This document shows positions 1 to 8,579 of a DNA stretch of 64,000 nucleotides, piece by piece. The notes below the pieces were generated by a model. That model was not told the origin of the DNA. It ran no database searches and saw nothing but the letters and a program-made list of their open reading frames with translations. Each line of letters begins with the position of its first letter. The stretch's first letter is position 1. Made by a program: the position numbers and the translations under genes. Origin of the DNA: CBDBES01 sp965204465 (GTDB lineage Bacteria > Spirochaetota > Leptospiria > Turneriellales > CBDBES01); the NCBI GenBank assembly GCA_965204465.1, contig CBDBES010000002.1, positions 1-64,000 on the forward strand, given 5' to 3'.

Positions 1-1
1 C

Positions 2-2464
2 GATCAGGAAATTCCTTTTAAACCTGCAAGAGTCTTGATGCAAGATTTTACCGGAGTTCCGGGGATCGTAGATCTGGCCGCGATGAGGAGTTCTCTATTA
101 GATTTAAAAGGAGACCCCCAAAAAATAAATCCTGTATTACCTGTGGACTTGGTAATAGATCATTCTGTGCAGGTTGATGTAGCATCCAGCCAAAATTCCT
201 TAAAGCTCAATGCAGATAAGGAATTCAGCAGGAACCAAGAAAGATATGAATTTTTGCGCTGGGGGGCAAATGCATTTTCAAATTTCAGAGTAGTGCCTCC
301 AGCAACTGGAATCGTGCATCAGGTGAACCTGGAATATCTTGCAAAGGTAGTACAGATCCGTAAAAATAATGGAAATAGTTATGTATTCCCTGATTCTCTG
401 GTAGGCACTGATTCGCATACCACCATGATCAATGGTTTAGGAATCGTCGGCTGGGGAGTAGGAGGAATTGAAGCAGAAGCGGTTATGTTAGATCAACCAA
501 TCTATATGCTGATGCCTCAAGTGGTTGGTTTTAGATTAACAGGGGAATTACCGCCAGGGGCAACCGCAACAGATCTTGTCTTAACCATTACCCAAAGATT
601 AAGAGAATTTGGAGTGGTTTCTAAATTTGTAGAGTTTTTTGGACCGGCTGTGAGTTCTCTGAATTTGGCAGATAGAGCCACTATTGCAAATATGGCGCCT
701 GAATATGGGGCCACAATGGGATTTTTTCCTGTAGACGAAGAGACCATCCATTACCTTAAAAATACGGGAAGGCCAGACGGTCTGGTAGATTTAGTGGAAC
801 GATATACAAAGGAACAAGGACTATTTACAACGGGGGGCGAAAATACATCCTATACAGATGTACTTGAACTGGATGTTTCTACCATAGAACCATCTATCGC
901 AGGCCCTAAAAAACCACAGGATAGGATTAGCTTAAAAAATGGCAAGTCATCTTTTCAGAAGGCAATGGATACTCATTTTAGCAACTCATTAGCTACTAAG
1001 AATGTAAAGATTCATCTAAAAAAATCAGGGGATGTTGATCTTAAAAATGGTTCCGTAGTGATTGCTGCCATTACTAGCTGCACCAATACTTCTAATCCGT
1101 CTGTAATGCTTGGAGCAGGTATTCTTGCCAAGAAAGCGGTGGAGAAGGGGCTTTCTGTGCCGGAATATGTAAAAACCAGCCTGGCCCCCGGTTCCAGAGT
1201 AGTAACTCATTACCTTAATTCTACAAAATTGAATGAATATCTGGAAAAACTGGGATTCTATACAGTGGGTTATGGATGCACCACCTGTATCGGAAATAGC
1301 GGTCCTATTGCAGAAGAAATATCATACGCAGTGCAGAACAATGATCTTGTGGTCGCTTCTGTGTTATCTGGCAATCGTAATTTTGAAGGAAGGATCCATC
1401 AGAATGTAAAGGCCAACTATCTGGCTTCGCCTCCTTTAGTGGTAGCATATGCAATAGCCGGAACGATTGACATTGACATGTATCATGATCCTATTGGCAA
1501 TGATGAAAATGGCGATCCTGTTTATTTAAAAGATATATGGCCTTCTTCGGAAGAGATTCAGGATATGTATCAAAGATCGGTTAAGGCAGAGATTTATAAA
1601 AAGGAGTATGCGAATGTATTCTCTGGTAATCAAACCTGGAATGAAATAAAAATAAAAGAAGCAAATATTTATGAATGGGATAAGAAATCCACTTATATAC
1701 AAAGGCCAAATTTCTTTGAAGGAATGACATTCCATATACCCCCTGTATATCCAATCGAAGGGATGAGGGTATTGGCTCTTCTGGGAGACTCTGTGACAAC
1801 AGATCATATATCTCCTGCTGGATCTATCAAAAAAGAGAGTCCATCCGGAAGATGGTTATTTGAACATGGGGTGGACCCCATAGATTTTAATACTTATGGA
1901 TCCAGAAGGGGAAATCATGAGGTAATGATCAGAGGTACCTTTGCCAATATACGCATCCGGAATCAGATGCTTACGAACACAGAAGGGGGGTATACCCTAT
2001 TGCTTCCAGATGAAAAAAAGATGTCCATTTATGATGCTGCTATGGAATATAAAAAAAGAAATACGCCTCTCATGGTCATAGCAGGGAAAGAATATGGCAC
2101 AGGTAGTTCAAGAGACTGGGCTGCCAAAGGTACAAGCCTATTGGGGGTAAAAGTTGTACTAGCCGAAAGTTTTGAGAGAATTCATCGCAGTAATTTAATT
2201 GGTATGGGGGTATTGCCTTTGGAATTCATGAATGGAGAAAATGCAAAGAGTCATTCAATTGTAGGGAGAGAGGTTTTCTATTTATTCGGTTTGAATAATG
2301 ATCTTAAACAAGGACAAATTTTGGAGTTAAAAATGAAAAAAGAAGATGGTTCAGAAAAAAAATTCTCTGTTAAAGTGCGTTTAGATACGCCAGTAGAGGT
2401 TGAGTATTATCGCAATGGAGGTATACTTCATACAGTGTTACGTAAATTAGGAGGATCTGCCTAA
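2..2464 (+). CDS. acnA: Aconitate hydratase (5'-partial)
   Basis: TCA-cycle enzyme interconverting citrate and isocitrate with a [4Fe-4S] cluster, in the cytoplasm. The frame is already open at base 2 with EIPFKPARVLMQDFTGVP, which lies well inside AcnA/IRP-type proteins, so the true start is upstream of the window. The roughly 820 residues seen are about nine tenths of the usual 890-900. Cluster cysteines are visible in ITSCTNTSNPS (about 1072-1104) and YGCTTCIGNSGP (about 1270-1305). The C-terminal swivel domain is intact, with GDSVTTDHISPAGS and SSRDWAAKGTSLLG. TTG and ATG codons at 35-40 are internal, not starts. The stop overlaps the eno start (TAATG at 2462-2466), suggesting translational coupling. 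Confidence 0.95.
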   Translation, partial: DQEIPFKPARVLMQDFTGVPGIVDLAAMRSSLLDLKGDPQKINPVLPVDLVIDHSVQVDVASSQNSLKLNADKEFSRNQERYEFLRWGANAFSNFRVVPPATGIVHQVNLEYLAKVVQIRKNNGNSYVFPDSLVGTDSHTTMINGLGIVGWGVGGIEAEAVMLDQPIYMLMPQVVGFRLTGELPPGATATDLVLTITQRLREFGVVSKFVEFFGPAVSSLNLADRATIANMAPEYGATMGFFPVDEETIHYLKNTGRPDGLVDLVERYTKEQGLFTTGGENTSYTDVLELDVSTIEPSIAGPKKPQDRISLKNGKSSFQKAMDTHFSNSLATKNVKIHLKKSGDVDLKNGSVVIAAITSCTNTSNPSVMLGAGILAKKAVEKGLSVPEYVKTSLAPGSRVVTHYLNSTKLNEYLEKLGFYTVGYGCTTCIGNSGPIAEEISYAVQNNDLVVASVLSGNRNFEGRIHQNVKANYLASPPLVVAYAIAGTIDIDMYHDPIGNDENGDPVYLKDIWPSSEEIQDMYQRSVKAEIYKKEYANVFSGNQTWNEIKIKEANIYEWDKKSTYIQRPNFFEGMTFHIPPVYPIEGMRVLALLGDSVTTDHISPAGSIKKESPSGRWLFEHGVDPIDFNTYGSRRGNHEVMIRGTFANIRIRNQMLTNTEGGYTLLLPDEKKMSIYDAAMEYKKRNTPLMVIAGKEYGTGSSRDWAAKGTSLLGVKVVLAESFERIHRSNLIGMGVLPLEFMNGENAKSHSIVGREVFYLFGLNNDLKQGQILELKMKKEDGSEKKFSVKVRLDTPVEVEYYRNGGILHTVLRKLGGSA

Positions 2465-3747
2465 TGTCCTCTATTATAAAAGAAATAAATGCCCTGGAGG
2501 TATTAGATTCCAGAGGCAATCCAACCATAGAGACCATTGTAGTATTGGAATGTGGAATATTTGGGAAGGCGATCGTTCCTTCCGGGGCATCTACAGGTAA
2601 AAAAGAAGCCTTGGAATTAAGAGATAAGGATCCCAAAAGATATATGGGGAAGGGTGTATCAAAAGTAGTTAAAAATATACTGGAAATAATACAGCCAAAT
2701 ATCATTGGTATAGACGCGATCTTTCAAAGAAAAATAGATCAGACAATGATCAAATTGGATGGTACTCCTAATAAATCAAAATTAGGAGCAAATGCAATCC
2801 TTTCTGTATCCATGGCCACTGCATACGCAGCCGCTAAGTATTTGGATCTGCCTCTTTATCGTTATTTAGGAACTCCCTTTTCAAATGTATTACCTGTTCC
2901 TATGATGAATATCATCAACGGAGGCGCTCATGCAAATAATAATCTTGATTTTCAGGAGTTCATGGTGATTCCGTTGGCCTATGACTCTTTTAGAGAATGC
3001 TTGAGGCAGGGAACAGAGATATTTCATCATTTAAAGGCATTGCTAAAAGATAAGAATTTGAATACAGCCGTAGGAGACGAAGGTGGATTTGCTCCTAATT
3101 TAGAATCGAATTATGAAGCATTGGATCTGATCTCCAGTGCAATTGAAAAAGCAGGATATCATCCTGGTAAGGATACCTTTATCGCTCTGGATGTGGCTGC
3201 TTCTGAATTTTATAAAGATGGTTCTTATAGAATGGAAAACGGGAAGTTAAAGATGAGCTCTAAAGAGATGGTGGAGTTATATTCAGATTATGTAAATAAA
3301 TATCCTTTGATCTCTATTGAAGATGGCATGGCGGAAGATGATTGGGATGGTTGGTTACAGATGACTCAAAAATTGGGTTCTAAGATACAGCTGGTGGGGG
3401 ATGATCTCTTTGTTACCAATAAGAAAATTCTAGCCGAGGGGATTCAAAAGGGAGTTGCGAACAGTATCCTTATAAAAGTAAATCAAATAGGTACTCTAAC
3501 AGAAACCATAGAAACAATGGACATGGCATCTAATTCTGGTTATACGAATGTGGTTTCACATCGATCGGGGGAAACAGAAGATACCACTATAGCAGATCTG
3601 GTGGTCTCGCAAAATGCGGGACAGATCAAAACGGGATCTTTATCTCGTACAGACAGGATCGCGAAGTACAATCAGCTCTTGAGAATAGAAAAGTCTTTAG
3701 ACGATCAGGCAGTTTATGCGGGCAAACAAGTCTTCCGTAATATATAA
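2464..3747 (+). CDS. eno: Enolase (phosphopyruvate hydratase)
   Basis: Glycolytic interconversion of 2-phosphoglycerate and phosphoenolpyruvate, cytoplasmic. The 427 residues are full length. Family landmarks are all present: SGASTGKKEALELRD, the catalytic GDEGGFAPN loop, metal ligands in ALDVAASEF, SIEDGMAEDDW and LVGDDLFVTN, the catalytic lysine in ILIKVNQIGTLTET and the signature SHRSGETEDT. The ATG at 2464 shares its A with the acnA stop codon, so the two genes form one transcription unit and no promoter lies between them. Pairing of enolase directly with aconitase is uncommon but needs no special explanation. Confidence 0.97.
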   Translation: MSSIIKEINALEVLDSRGNPTIETIVVLECGIFGKAIVPSGASTGKKEALELRDKDPKRYMGKGVSKVVKNILEIIQPNIIGIDAIFQRKIDQTMIKLDGTPNKSKLGANAILSVSMATAYAAAKYLDLPLYRYLGTPFSNVLPVPMMNIINGGAHANNNLDFQEFMVIPLAYDSFRECLRQGTEIFHHLKALLKDKNLNTAVGDEGGFAPNLESNYEALDLISSAIEKAGYHPGKDTFIALDVAASEFYKDGSYRMENGKLKMSSKEMVELYSDYVNKYPLISIEDGMAEDDWDGWLQMTQKLGSKIQLVGDDLFVTNKKILAEGIQKGVANSILIKVNQIGTLTETIETMDMASNSGYTNVVSHRSGETEDTTIADLVVSQNAGQIKTGSLSRTDRIAKYNQLLRIEKSLDDQAVYAGKQVFRNI

Positions 3748-3753
3748 CAATAG

Positions 3754-3927
3754 AGAATAATTCTTTTCTTAACAGATATAACTATCCTTGTTGGCAGCGG
3801 AGTGGAAAGTTTAATGGATGGTTCAGCTAAAGAGTTCAAATTTAACTTCCCCACAGGTGTAGCTCTGGATCGTGACGGAAATTTTTATGTAGCAGATAGT
3901 ATCCGGTTGACCACAATTAAATGCTAA
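3754..3927 (+). pseudogene. Decayed C-terminal fragment of an NHL-repeat protein
   Basis: There is no start codon, but a frame stays open from after TAG (3751-3753) to TAA (3925-3927). It contains DGSAKEFKFNFPTGVALD followed by RDGNFYVADS and LTTIKC, which is one blade of an NHL beta-propeller (consensus DG..A.F..P.GVA.D..GN.YVAD.....I). NHL proteins normally hold four to six such blades, so this is a stump of a deleted gene. It follows eno by 6 bases in the same frame. The family call rests on this single blade. Confidence 0.6.
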
Positions 3928-3952
3928 TCTCTATTATTTATTCGTACCCCAG

Positions 3953-3977
3953 ACATTTGGCAGGACGCCAAGTGTTT
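3953..3977. repeat. Hairpin block shared with 49971-49987
   Basis: Inverted repeat ACATTTGGC / GCCAAGTGT around AGGAC. The 17 bases CAGGACGCCAAGTGTTT at 3961-3977 recur, perfectly reversed, at 49971-49987. It lies between the NHL stump and the next gene, in a region that otherwise shows nothing. Confidence 0.5.
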
Positions 3978-4026
3978 GGAGTGAAAAAAGGAATGACAAT
4001 TTCAGTACCTTTCTCATAATGGACGT

Positions 4027-4365
4027 ATGTATTTTCTTTTAATACTGATCATTCTTACATTAATTTTTTTTGTTTCGTGGTTATTTTTTTCACAAAAAGT
4101 TATCCAAATAAAGAGAGAGGAAGGGATACCCATAAGAGGTATTTTAAAGTATTATGCTCAAAATAAAATAGAAGAAAGCAATAAACTGGTTATTGTAAAG
4201 TGGTTAATATTAAGTTTTTTTGCTAGTTTGATCCCTTGCCTATGGATCATCTTTTTTACCTGGGGAACAGACCATTCCTTTTGGATAGGACTTTTTTCTA
4301 TTTTTTGGTTTTATTGGTTGACCAGAATGTTATTATGGGAAAAATCAGATATTTCAAGTAGATGA
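4027..4365 (+). CDS. Small integral membrane protein
   Basis: 112 residues, not recognised as a named family. An N-terminal hydrophobic helix (residues about 2-22) is followed by a basic stretch (IKREEGIPIRG) and two further hydrophobic segments (about 57-77 and 82-102), giving probably three membrane spans. No clear Shine-Dalgarno sequence precedes the ATG. The stop overlaps the start of the following metallophosphoesterase by 4 bases (ATGA), so the two are almost certainly co-translated and may act together at the inner membrane. Function is unknown. Confidence 0.65.
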   Translation: MYFLLILIILTLIFFVSWLFFSQKVIQIKREEGIPIRGILKYYAQNKIEESNKLVIVKWLILSFFASLIPCLWIIFFTWGTDHSFWIGLFSIFWFYWLTRMLLWEKSDISSR

Positions 4366-5678
4366 CACGCTTTTTAATTGCAGCCTCTATTATTACTTTT
4401 TATACTTTGATCTTTGAGTTTATTATTTATAAACGCTGGAATAAAAGGCTCAAAGATAAAAAATGGATAAAAACTGTTTCCTGGATATACTGGGGAATTG
4501 CCATTATAACCAAGGCCCAATTCTGGTTGATCATTTTTGTTAGAAGAAGCGATTTTCAGCCTATCTTTGAAGGTGTCTTCTATCCTTATTTTGTTTTCTA
4601 TATTTCATGGATGTATTCTTTCTCATTTATGTCTTTGATTTATTTTGCTCTCTTGTTCGTATTATTTTTAACTGATATTCTGTGGTCTCTTGGATTACGG
4701 CTCTCGCGAAAAAAAGCAGACTCCGACTCTACTCAAGAACAAGAGACTGCCAGACTTTCTATGGAGAATCATCAAAAGAAGCAACAAAGAAAAAAAATTT
4801 TAATTCAATCAGGCCATAAAGTACTGGATATATTACCCTTTGCTAGTGTAGCTCTTAGTTTCACTGCCTCTTTTGGAGGTTCAAGGGAAGTGGTTACCGA
4901 AAATGTACAGATCAGGATCAAGAATATGCACAATGATTTGGAGGGTTTTAAGATATTACAAATATCGGATATACATATTGGTCAATTGATCAACGAAGAA
5001 TATTTGAAAATGTGTAAAGATATTATCTCTTCTTTAAAGGCGGATCTATTGATCGTTACCGGAGATATTATTGATAATAATAGTTATTTTTTACCTTTGG
5101 CAGGACGTTTCTTCCATTCTATTAAGCAGCAATTCCCTTATGGTGCCTATGGGGTTATGGGGAATCATGATTACATTGACTATGGGGATAAGATTGCAAC
5201 GCAACTTACTCAATCTGGCCTTAGGATACTTAGAAATGAAATGGTCACAATCCGTAGGGGTAAAGGGAAAATCCAAATATTAGGCATGGATTATCCAAAT
5301 CCTCTGGAAAGGCAGTGGGGTAAAAGAATGAAAATGGCAAAACAATATTTTAAAATGACTTCCCTACAAAAAAAAGAATATGTGCCGACAATTGTGTTGA
5401 ATCATCATCCATCTGATTTTGCTTTTTTACAAAAAGAAAATATAGACCTGGTATTAAGCGGCCATACTCATGGAGGTCAGATAAGGCTTTCCAATAATCG
5501 CAATTCTCCTTTATCCTTTGCTAGTCTTGGCCTGGATTACTATATAGGCCATTATAAAGAAAAAGGCACTCAATTATATGTAAACAGAGGTCTGGGGCAT
5601 TGGATGCCTGTACGCATTAATTGTCCACCAGAAATTACTGTATTTGAAATGATTTCTAGTGATACTGATTCTATATAA
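4362..5678 (+). CDS. Membrane-anchored metallophosphoesterase (YkuE/YaeI-like)
   Basis: 438 residues. The first about 125 residues contain three or four hydrophobic spans, then a charged linker. A calcineurin-like phosphoesterase domain follows from about residue 185, with the full metal-ligand series: ISDIHIG (D-x-H), VTGDIIDNN (GD), GNHDYIDYG (GNHD), NHHPSDF (H) and SGHTHGGQIRL (GHTH). Proteins of this layout in the YkuE/YaeI group are membrane-associated and some hydrolyse UDP-2,3-diacylglucosamine or related pyrophosphates; the substrate here is not evident. It is coupled to the upstream small membrane protein by a 4-base overlap. Confidence 0.85.
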   Translation: MTRFLIAASIITFYTLIFEFIIYKRWNKRLKDKKWIKTVSWIYWGIAIITKAQFWLIIFVRRSDFQPIFEGVFYPYFVFYISWMYSFSFMSLIYFALLFVLFLTDILWSLGLRLSRKKADSDSTQEQETARLSMENHQKKQQRKKILIQSGHKVLDILPFASVALSFTASFGGSREVVTENVQIRIKNMHNDLEGFKILQISDIHIGQLINEEYLKMCKDIISSLKADLLIVTGDIIDNNSYFLPLAGRFFHSIKQQFPYGAYGVMGNHDYIDYGDKIATQLTQSGLRILRNEMVTIRRGKGKIQILGMDYPNPLERQWGKRMKMAKQYFKMTSLQKKEYVPTIVLNHHPSDFAFLQKENIDLVLSGHTHGGQIRLSNNRNSPLSFASLGLDYYIGHYKEKGTQLYVNRGLGHWMPVRINCPPEITVFEMISSDTDSI

Positions 5679-5811
5679 TTATTTATCTTAAAGTAAAATA
5701 CCAAAGGAATGTTTTATTTTTTAAACATTACAAATAAATTGAATTCACCTGGGCTAAACCCCCAAGTAATGGAAAGATATTCTCAGATCAATAAGGAGAC
5801 TTTGATCTAAG

Positions 5812-7812
5812 ATGAAATTAAAAATGAGTGGATCTGGAAATAAATTTTTTTCTAAAATATATCTCCTATCCCCTTCTCTGCTTAAATTAATGGATAATGT
5901 TAAGGGAGGCTTATATTTAGATCTGGAAGTATTTATACAAAAGAAAACTCAAAAAGAGAGAAAGTTTAAAAAGGAAAATCGTACTGTTTATTATGTGATT
6001 ATATCCACAGAAGAATTTTTATCTAAAAATGCATACATCCTTTGGGAATGGATCAAAAACATATCCGATTTAGTTAGAATCATTGTTCTGTCAGATGAAA
6101 AAAAGATTTCTCTGGATATCTCCCCTATACCCCACAAGATGATCCATCTGGTATTGCCAAGCTCTATTTCAGCTGGATCTTTAAAGACAATTGCAGAACA
6201 GATCTTTCAGCTATTCTATCTCGCTAAAGAAGAGATAAATCTTAATGCACAACTTGAAATGAGCTCAAAAGACATGAAACACCTTAGTAATGTGGGGCAA
6301 ATGCTGGCCGAAGAGCATGATTTCGATAAACTAGTCTCTATTATATTGAAAGAGACGAAGACACTTGTGAATGCCGATGCAGGGTCGATCTATACAATAG
6401 AGAGGAAGGCTGGTAATCAAAAACCTACTCATTTAAGGTTTAAGACCACATCTTTGCAGTTAGAAACAGATGAGTTCTTGCTAAAGATTGGTAAAAGTTC
6501 TATTGCAGGCTATGTAGCGCTTACCGGAAAACCACTTCAGATAAATGATGTTTATGAATTAACTGGCAAAGAAGACTTCAAATTCAATTACGACTTTGAT
6601 AAAAATCACAAATATAGAACCAAATCAATGATGGTAATCCCTATGAAAAACCATAGAGAAGAAGTCGTTGGAGTAATACAGCTCATCAATCGGAAAAAAT
6701 ATCCTGATAAATCTCTAGTGGTAGAAAATGTAATGAAAGGTGAAGTCATTCCTTTCAGTGAAAAAGACTTTAAGCTAGCAACCGCTCTGGCAGGGCAAGC
6801 CTCTGTTGCCATACAAAATAATTTTTTACTACAAGATATAGATAAACTATTTCAGGGATTTGTAAAGGCTTCCGTAACTGCCATTGAACAGAGGGATCCA
6901 ACCACTTCGGGACATTCTTTTAGAGTAGCAGAGTATAGCGTGGGATTGGCTAGTGCAGTTGATGTTCTAAGAGATGGTCAATATAAAAATAAATTTTTTA
7001 CTAGAAATCAAATCCGTGAATTAAGATATGCTTCTCTATTGCATGACTTTGGGAAAGTTGGAGTTAAAGAAAGTGTATTGTTAAAAGCCAAAAAACTGTA
7101 CGAACATGAGTTAGAAGCCATCAGATTAAAATATTACCTGCTTCGTAAATCAGTCAATGAAGAATATTTACAAAAAAAAATATACCTACTAGAAAGTTCT
7201 CCCCAAGTAGACCCTAAAAGCCTAAAAAAAATTGAAGAAGAGAAGAAAGAAAAAATAGACAGAATAAATAAGATGCATGATTTAATATTAAAGGCAGTAG
7301 AACCTACTGTTCTGGATAAGGGTGATTTCAATATATTGAAAAAACTGGTTGATCTTAAGGTCAAATTAGACACAGGAGAAAGTATACCTTTCTTGAAAAA
7401 CAATGAATTTTTGAGTCTCTCCATAACAAAAGGCAGCTTAAATACAGAAGAAAGAATTCAGATTCAATCTCATGTGAGCCATACATATGACTTTCTGCTT
7501 CAAATCCCATGGACGGATGATCTAAAAGATGTTCCAGAAATTGCCTATAGACATCATGAAAAATTAAATGGTACTGGCTATCCTATTGGTTTAAAGGCAA
7601 ATCAGATCAGTATACAAAGTAGGGTAATGACCATTGCTGATATATATGATGCTTTAACTGCTCCGGATCGTCCCTATAAGGCATCTCTTCCCAATGAAAA
7701 AGCAATTGATATTCTAAAACTAGAAGCAAAGGAAAATAATATTGATCAATCTCTTTTAGATATATTCGTAGAAGCTAAAATATTTGAAAAGGCCAAATCA
7801 GTTCAATACTAA
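5812..7812 (+). CDS. GAF and HD-GYP domain protein (likely cyclic-di-GMP phosphodiesterase)
   Basis: 666 residues. A poorly recognised N-terminal region (1-160) is followed by a GAF sensor domain (about 165-345) and a C-terminal HD-GYP domain. HD-GYP proteins hydrolyse cyclic-di-GMP with a bi- or trinuclear metal centre. Visible ligands are HSFRVAEY (about 368), LLHDFGKVG (about 407-415), HV before THE DFLL segment, and HHEKLNGTGYP (about 580), then ADIYDALTAPDRPYK. Between LLHDFGKVG and the next histidine lies a charged, probably coiled-coil insert of about 110 residues that ordinary HD-GYP domains lack. A Shine-Dalgarno (AAGGAG) sits before ATG 5812. The Sir2 gene begins 2 bases after the stop. 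Confidence 0.88.
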   Translation: MKLKMSGSGNKFFSKIYLLSPSLLKLMDNVKGGLYLDLEVFIQKKTQKERKFKKENRTVYYVIISTEEFLSKNAYILWEWIKNISDLVRIIVLSDEKKISLDISPIPHKMIHLVLPSSISAGSLKTIAEQIFQLFYLAKEEINLNAQLEMSSKDMKHLSNVGQMLAEEHDFDKLVSIILKETKTLVNADAGSIYTIERKAGNQKPTHLRFKTTSLQLETDEFLLKIGKSSIAGYVALTGKPLQINDVYELTGKEDFKFNYDFDKNHKYRTKSMMVIPMKNHREEVVGVIQLINRKKYPDKSLVVENVMKGEVIPFSEKDFKLATALAGQASVAIQNNFLLQDIDKLFQGFVKASVTAIEQRDPTTSGHSFRVAEYSVGLASAVDVLRDGQYKNKFFTRNQIRELRYASLLHDFGKVGVKESVLLKAKKLYEHELEAIRLKYYLLRKSVNEEYLQKKIYLLESSPQVDPKSLKKIEEEKKEKIDRINKMHDLILKAVEPTVLDKGDFNILKKLVDLKVKLDTGESIPFLKNNEFLSLSITKGSLNTEERIQIQSHVSHTYDFLLQIPWTDDLKDVPEIAYRHHEKLNGTGYPIGLKANQISIQSRVMTIADIYDALTAPDRPYKASLPNEKAIDILKLEAKENNIDQSLLDIFVEAKIFEKAKSVQY

Positions 7813-7814
7813 AA

Positions 7815-8579
7815 ATGGACCAGTCTGCGATCATAAACAAAATCGTGGATATTCTAAAATATCTGGATAATATTCTATTCATCACAGGAGCAGGAATATC
7901 TGCAGATTCTGGCCTACCCACCTATAGAGGGATTGGAGGGCTTTACCATGAAAACATGACCCAGGATGGTATACCCATAGAAGAGGCTCTTTCAGGAGAT
8001 ATGATGAGCCGTAAGCCTAAAATCACCTGGAAATATATTCAGCAAATAGAAAGTTCCAGTAGAAAGGCAAGATTTAATTCTGCGCATAAGATCATATCTG
8101 ATCTGGAAAAAAAATTTAAAAGAGTGTGGGTACTCACTCAAAATGTTGATGGTTTCCATAAAGATGCAGGAAGTAAAAATATAATTGATATCCATGGGGA
8201 TATACACAATTTGAATTGCACTAATTGTTCTTATTCTGAAACAGTAAAAGATTACAGTAATTTACAGATCCCTCCCCATTGTGTTGAATGTAACGGCATG
8301 TTGCGGCCAGGGATAGTTTTATTTGGAGAACTTCTTCCTTTGGAAAAACTGGCAATATTGGAAAGGGAACTGATGAAAAATTTTGATATCATATTTTCCA
8401 TAGGAACCACCAGTATTTTCCCTTATATCTCGAGCCCTGTAGCCCAGGCAGTGCATAGAGGAATACCAACAGTTGAGATCAATCCAGGAAGAACAGAGAT
8501 ATCTGATATAGTGGATTATAGGCTTGAAATGAAGGCTAAAGATGCTCTACAAAAAATAAACAAAAGATTATCTAAATGA
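7815..8579 (+). CDS. cobB: Sir2-family NAD-dependent protein deacylase
   Basis: 254 residues, the usual length for a bacterial CobB-type sirtuin, which removes acetyl or succinyl groups from lysine using NAD. Motifs: NAD-binding GAGISADSGLPTYRG, TQNVDGFHKDAG, the catalytic histidine in DIHGDIHNLNC, and a zinc ribbon with two cysteine pairs (CTNC and CVEC). Then GTTSIFPYIS and a late EINPGRTEISD. The intact zinc ribbon marks a housekeeping deacylase rather than the SIR2 modules of antiphage systems. It starts 2 bases after the HD-GYP gene and overlaps the following nuclease gene by 4 bases, so the three genes form one translation-coupled run. Confidence 0.92.
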   Translation: MDQSAIINKIVDILKYLDNILFITGAGISADSGLPTYRGIGGLYHENMTQDGIPIEEALSGDMMSRKPKITWKYIQQIESSSRKARFNSAHKIISDLEKKFKRVWVLTQNVDGFHKDAGSKNIIDIHGDIHNLNCTNCSYSETVKDYSNLQIPPHCVECNGMLRPGIVLFGELLPLEKLAILERELMKNFDIIFSIGTTSIFPYISSPVAQAVHRGIPTVEINPGRTEISDIVDYRLEMKAKDALQKINKRLSK

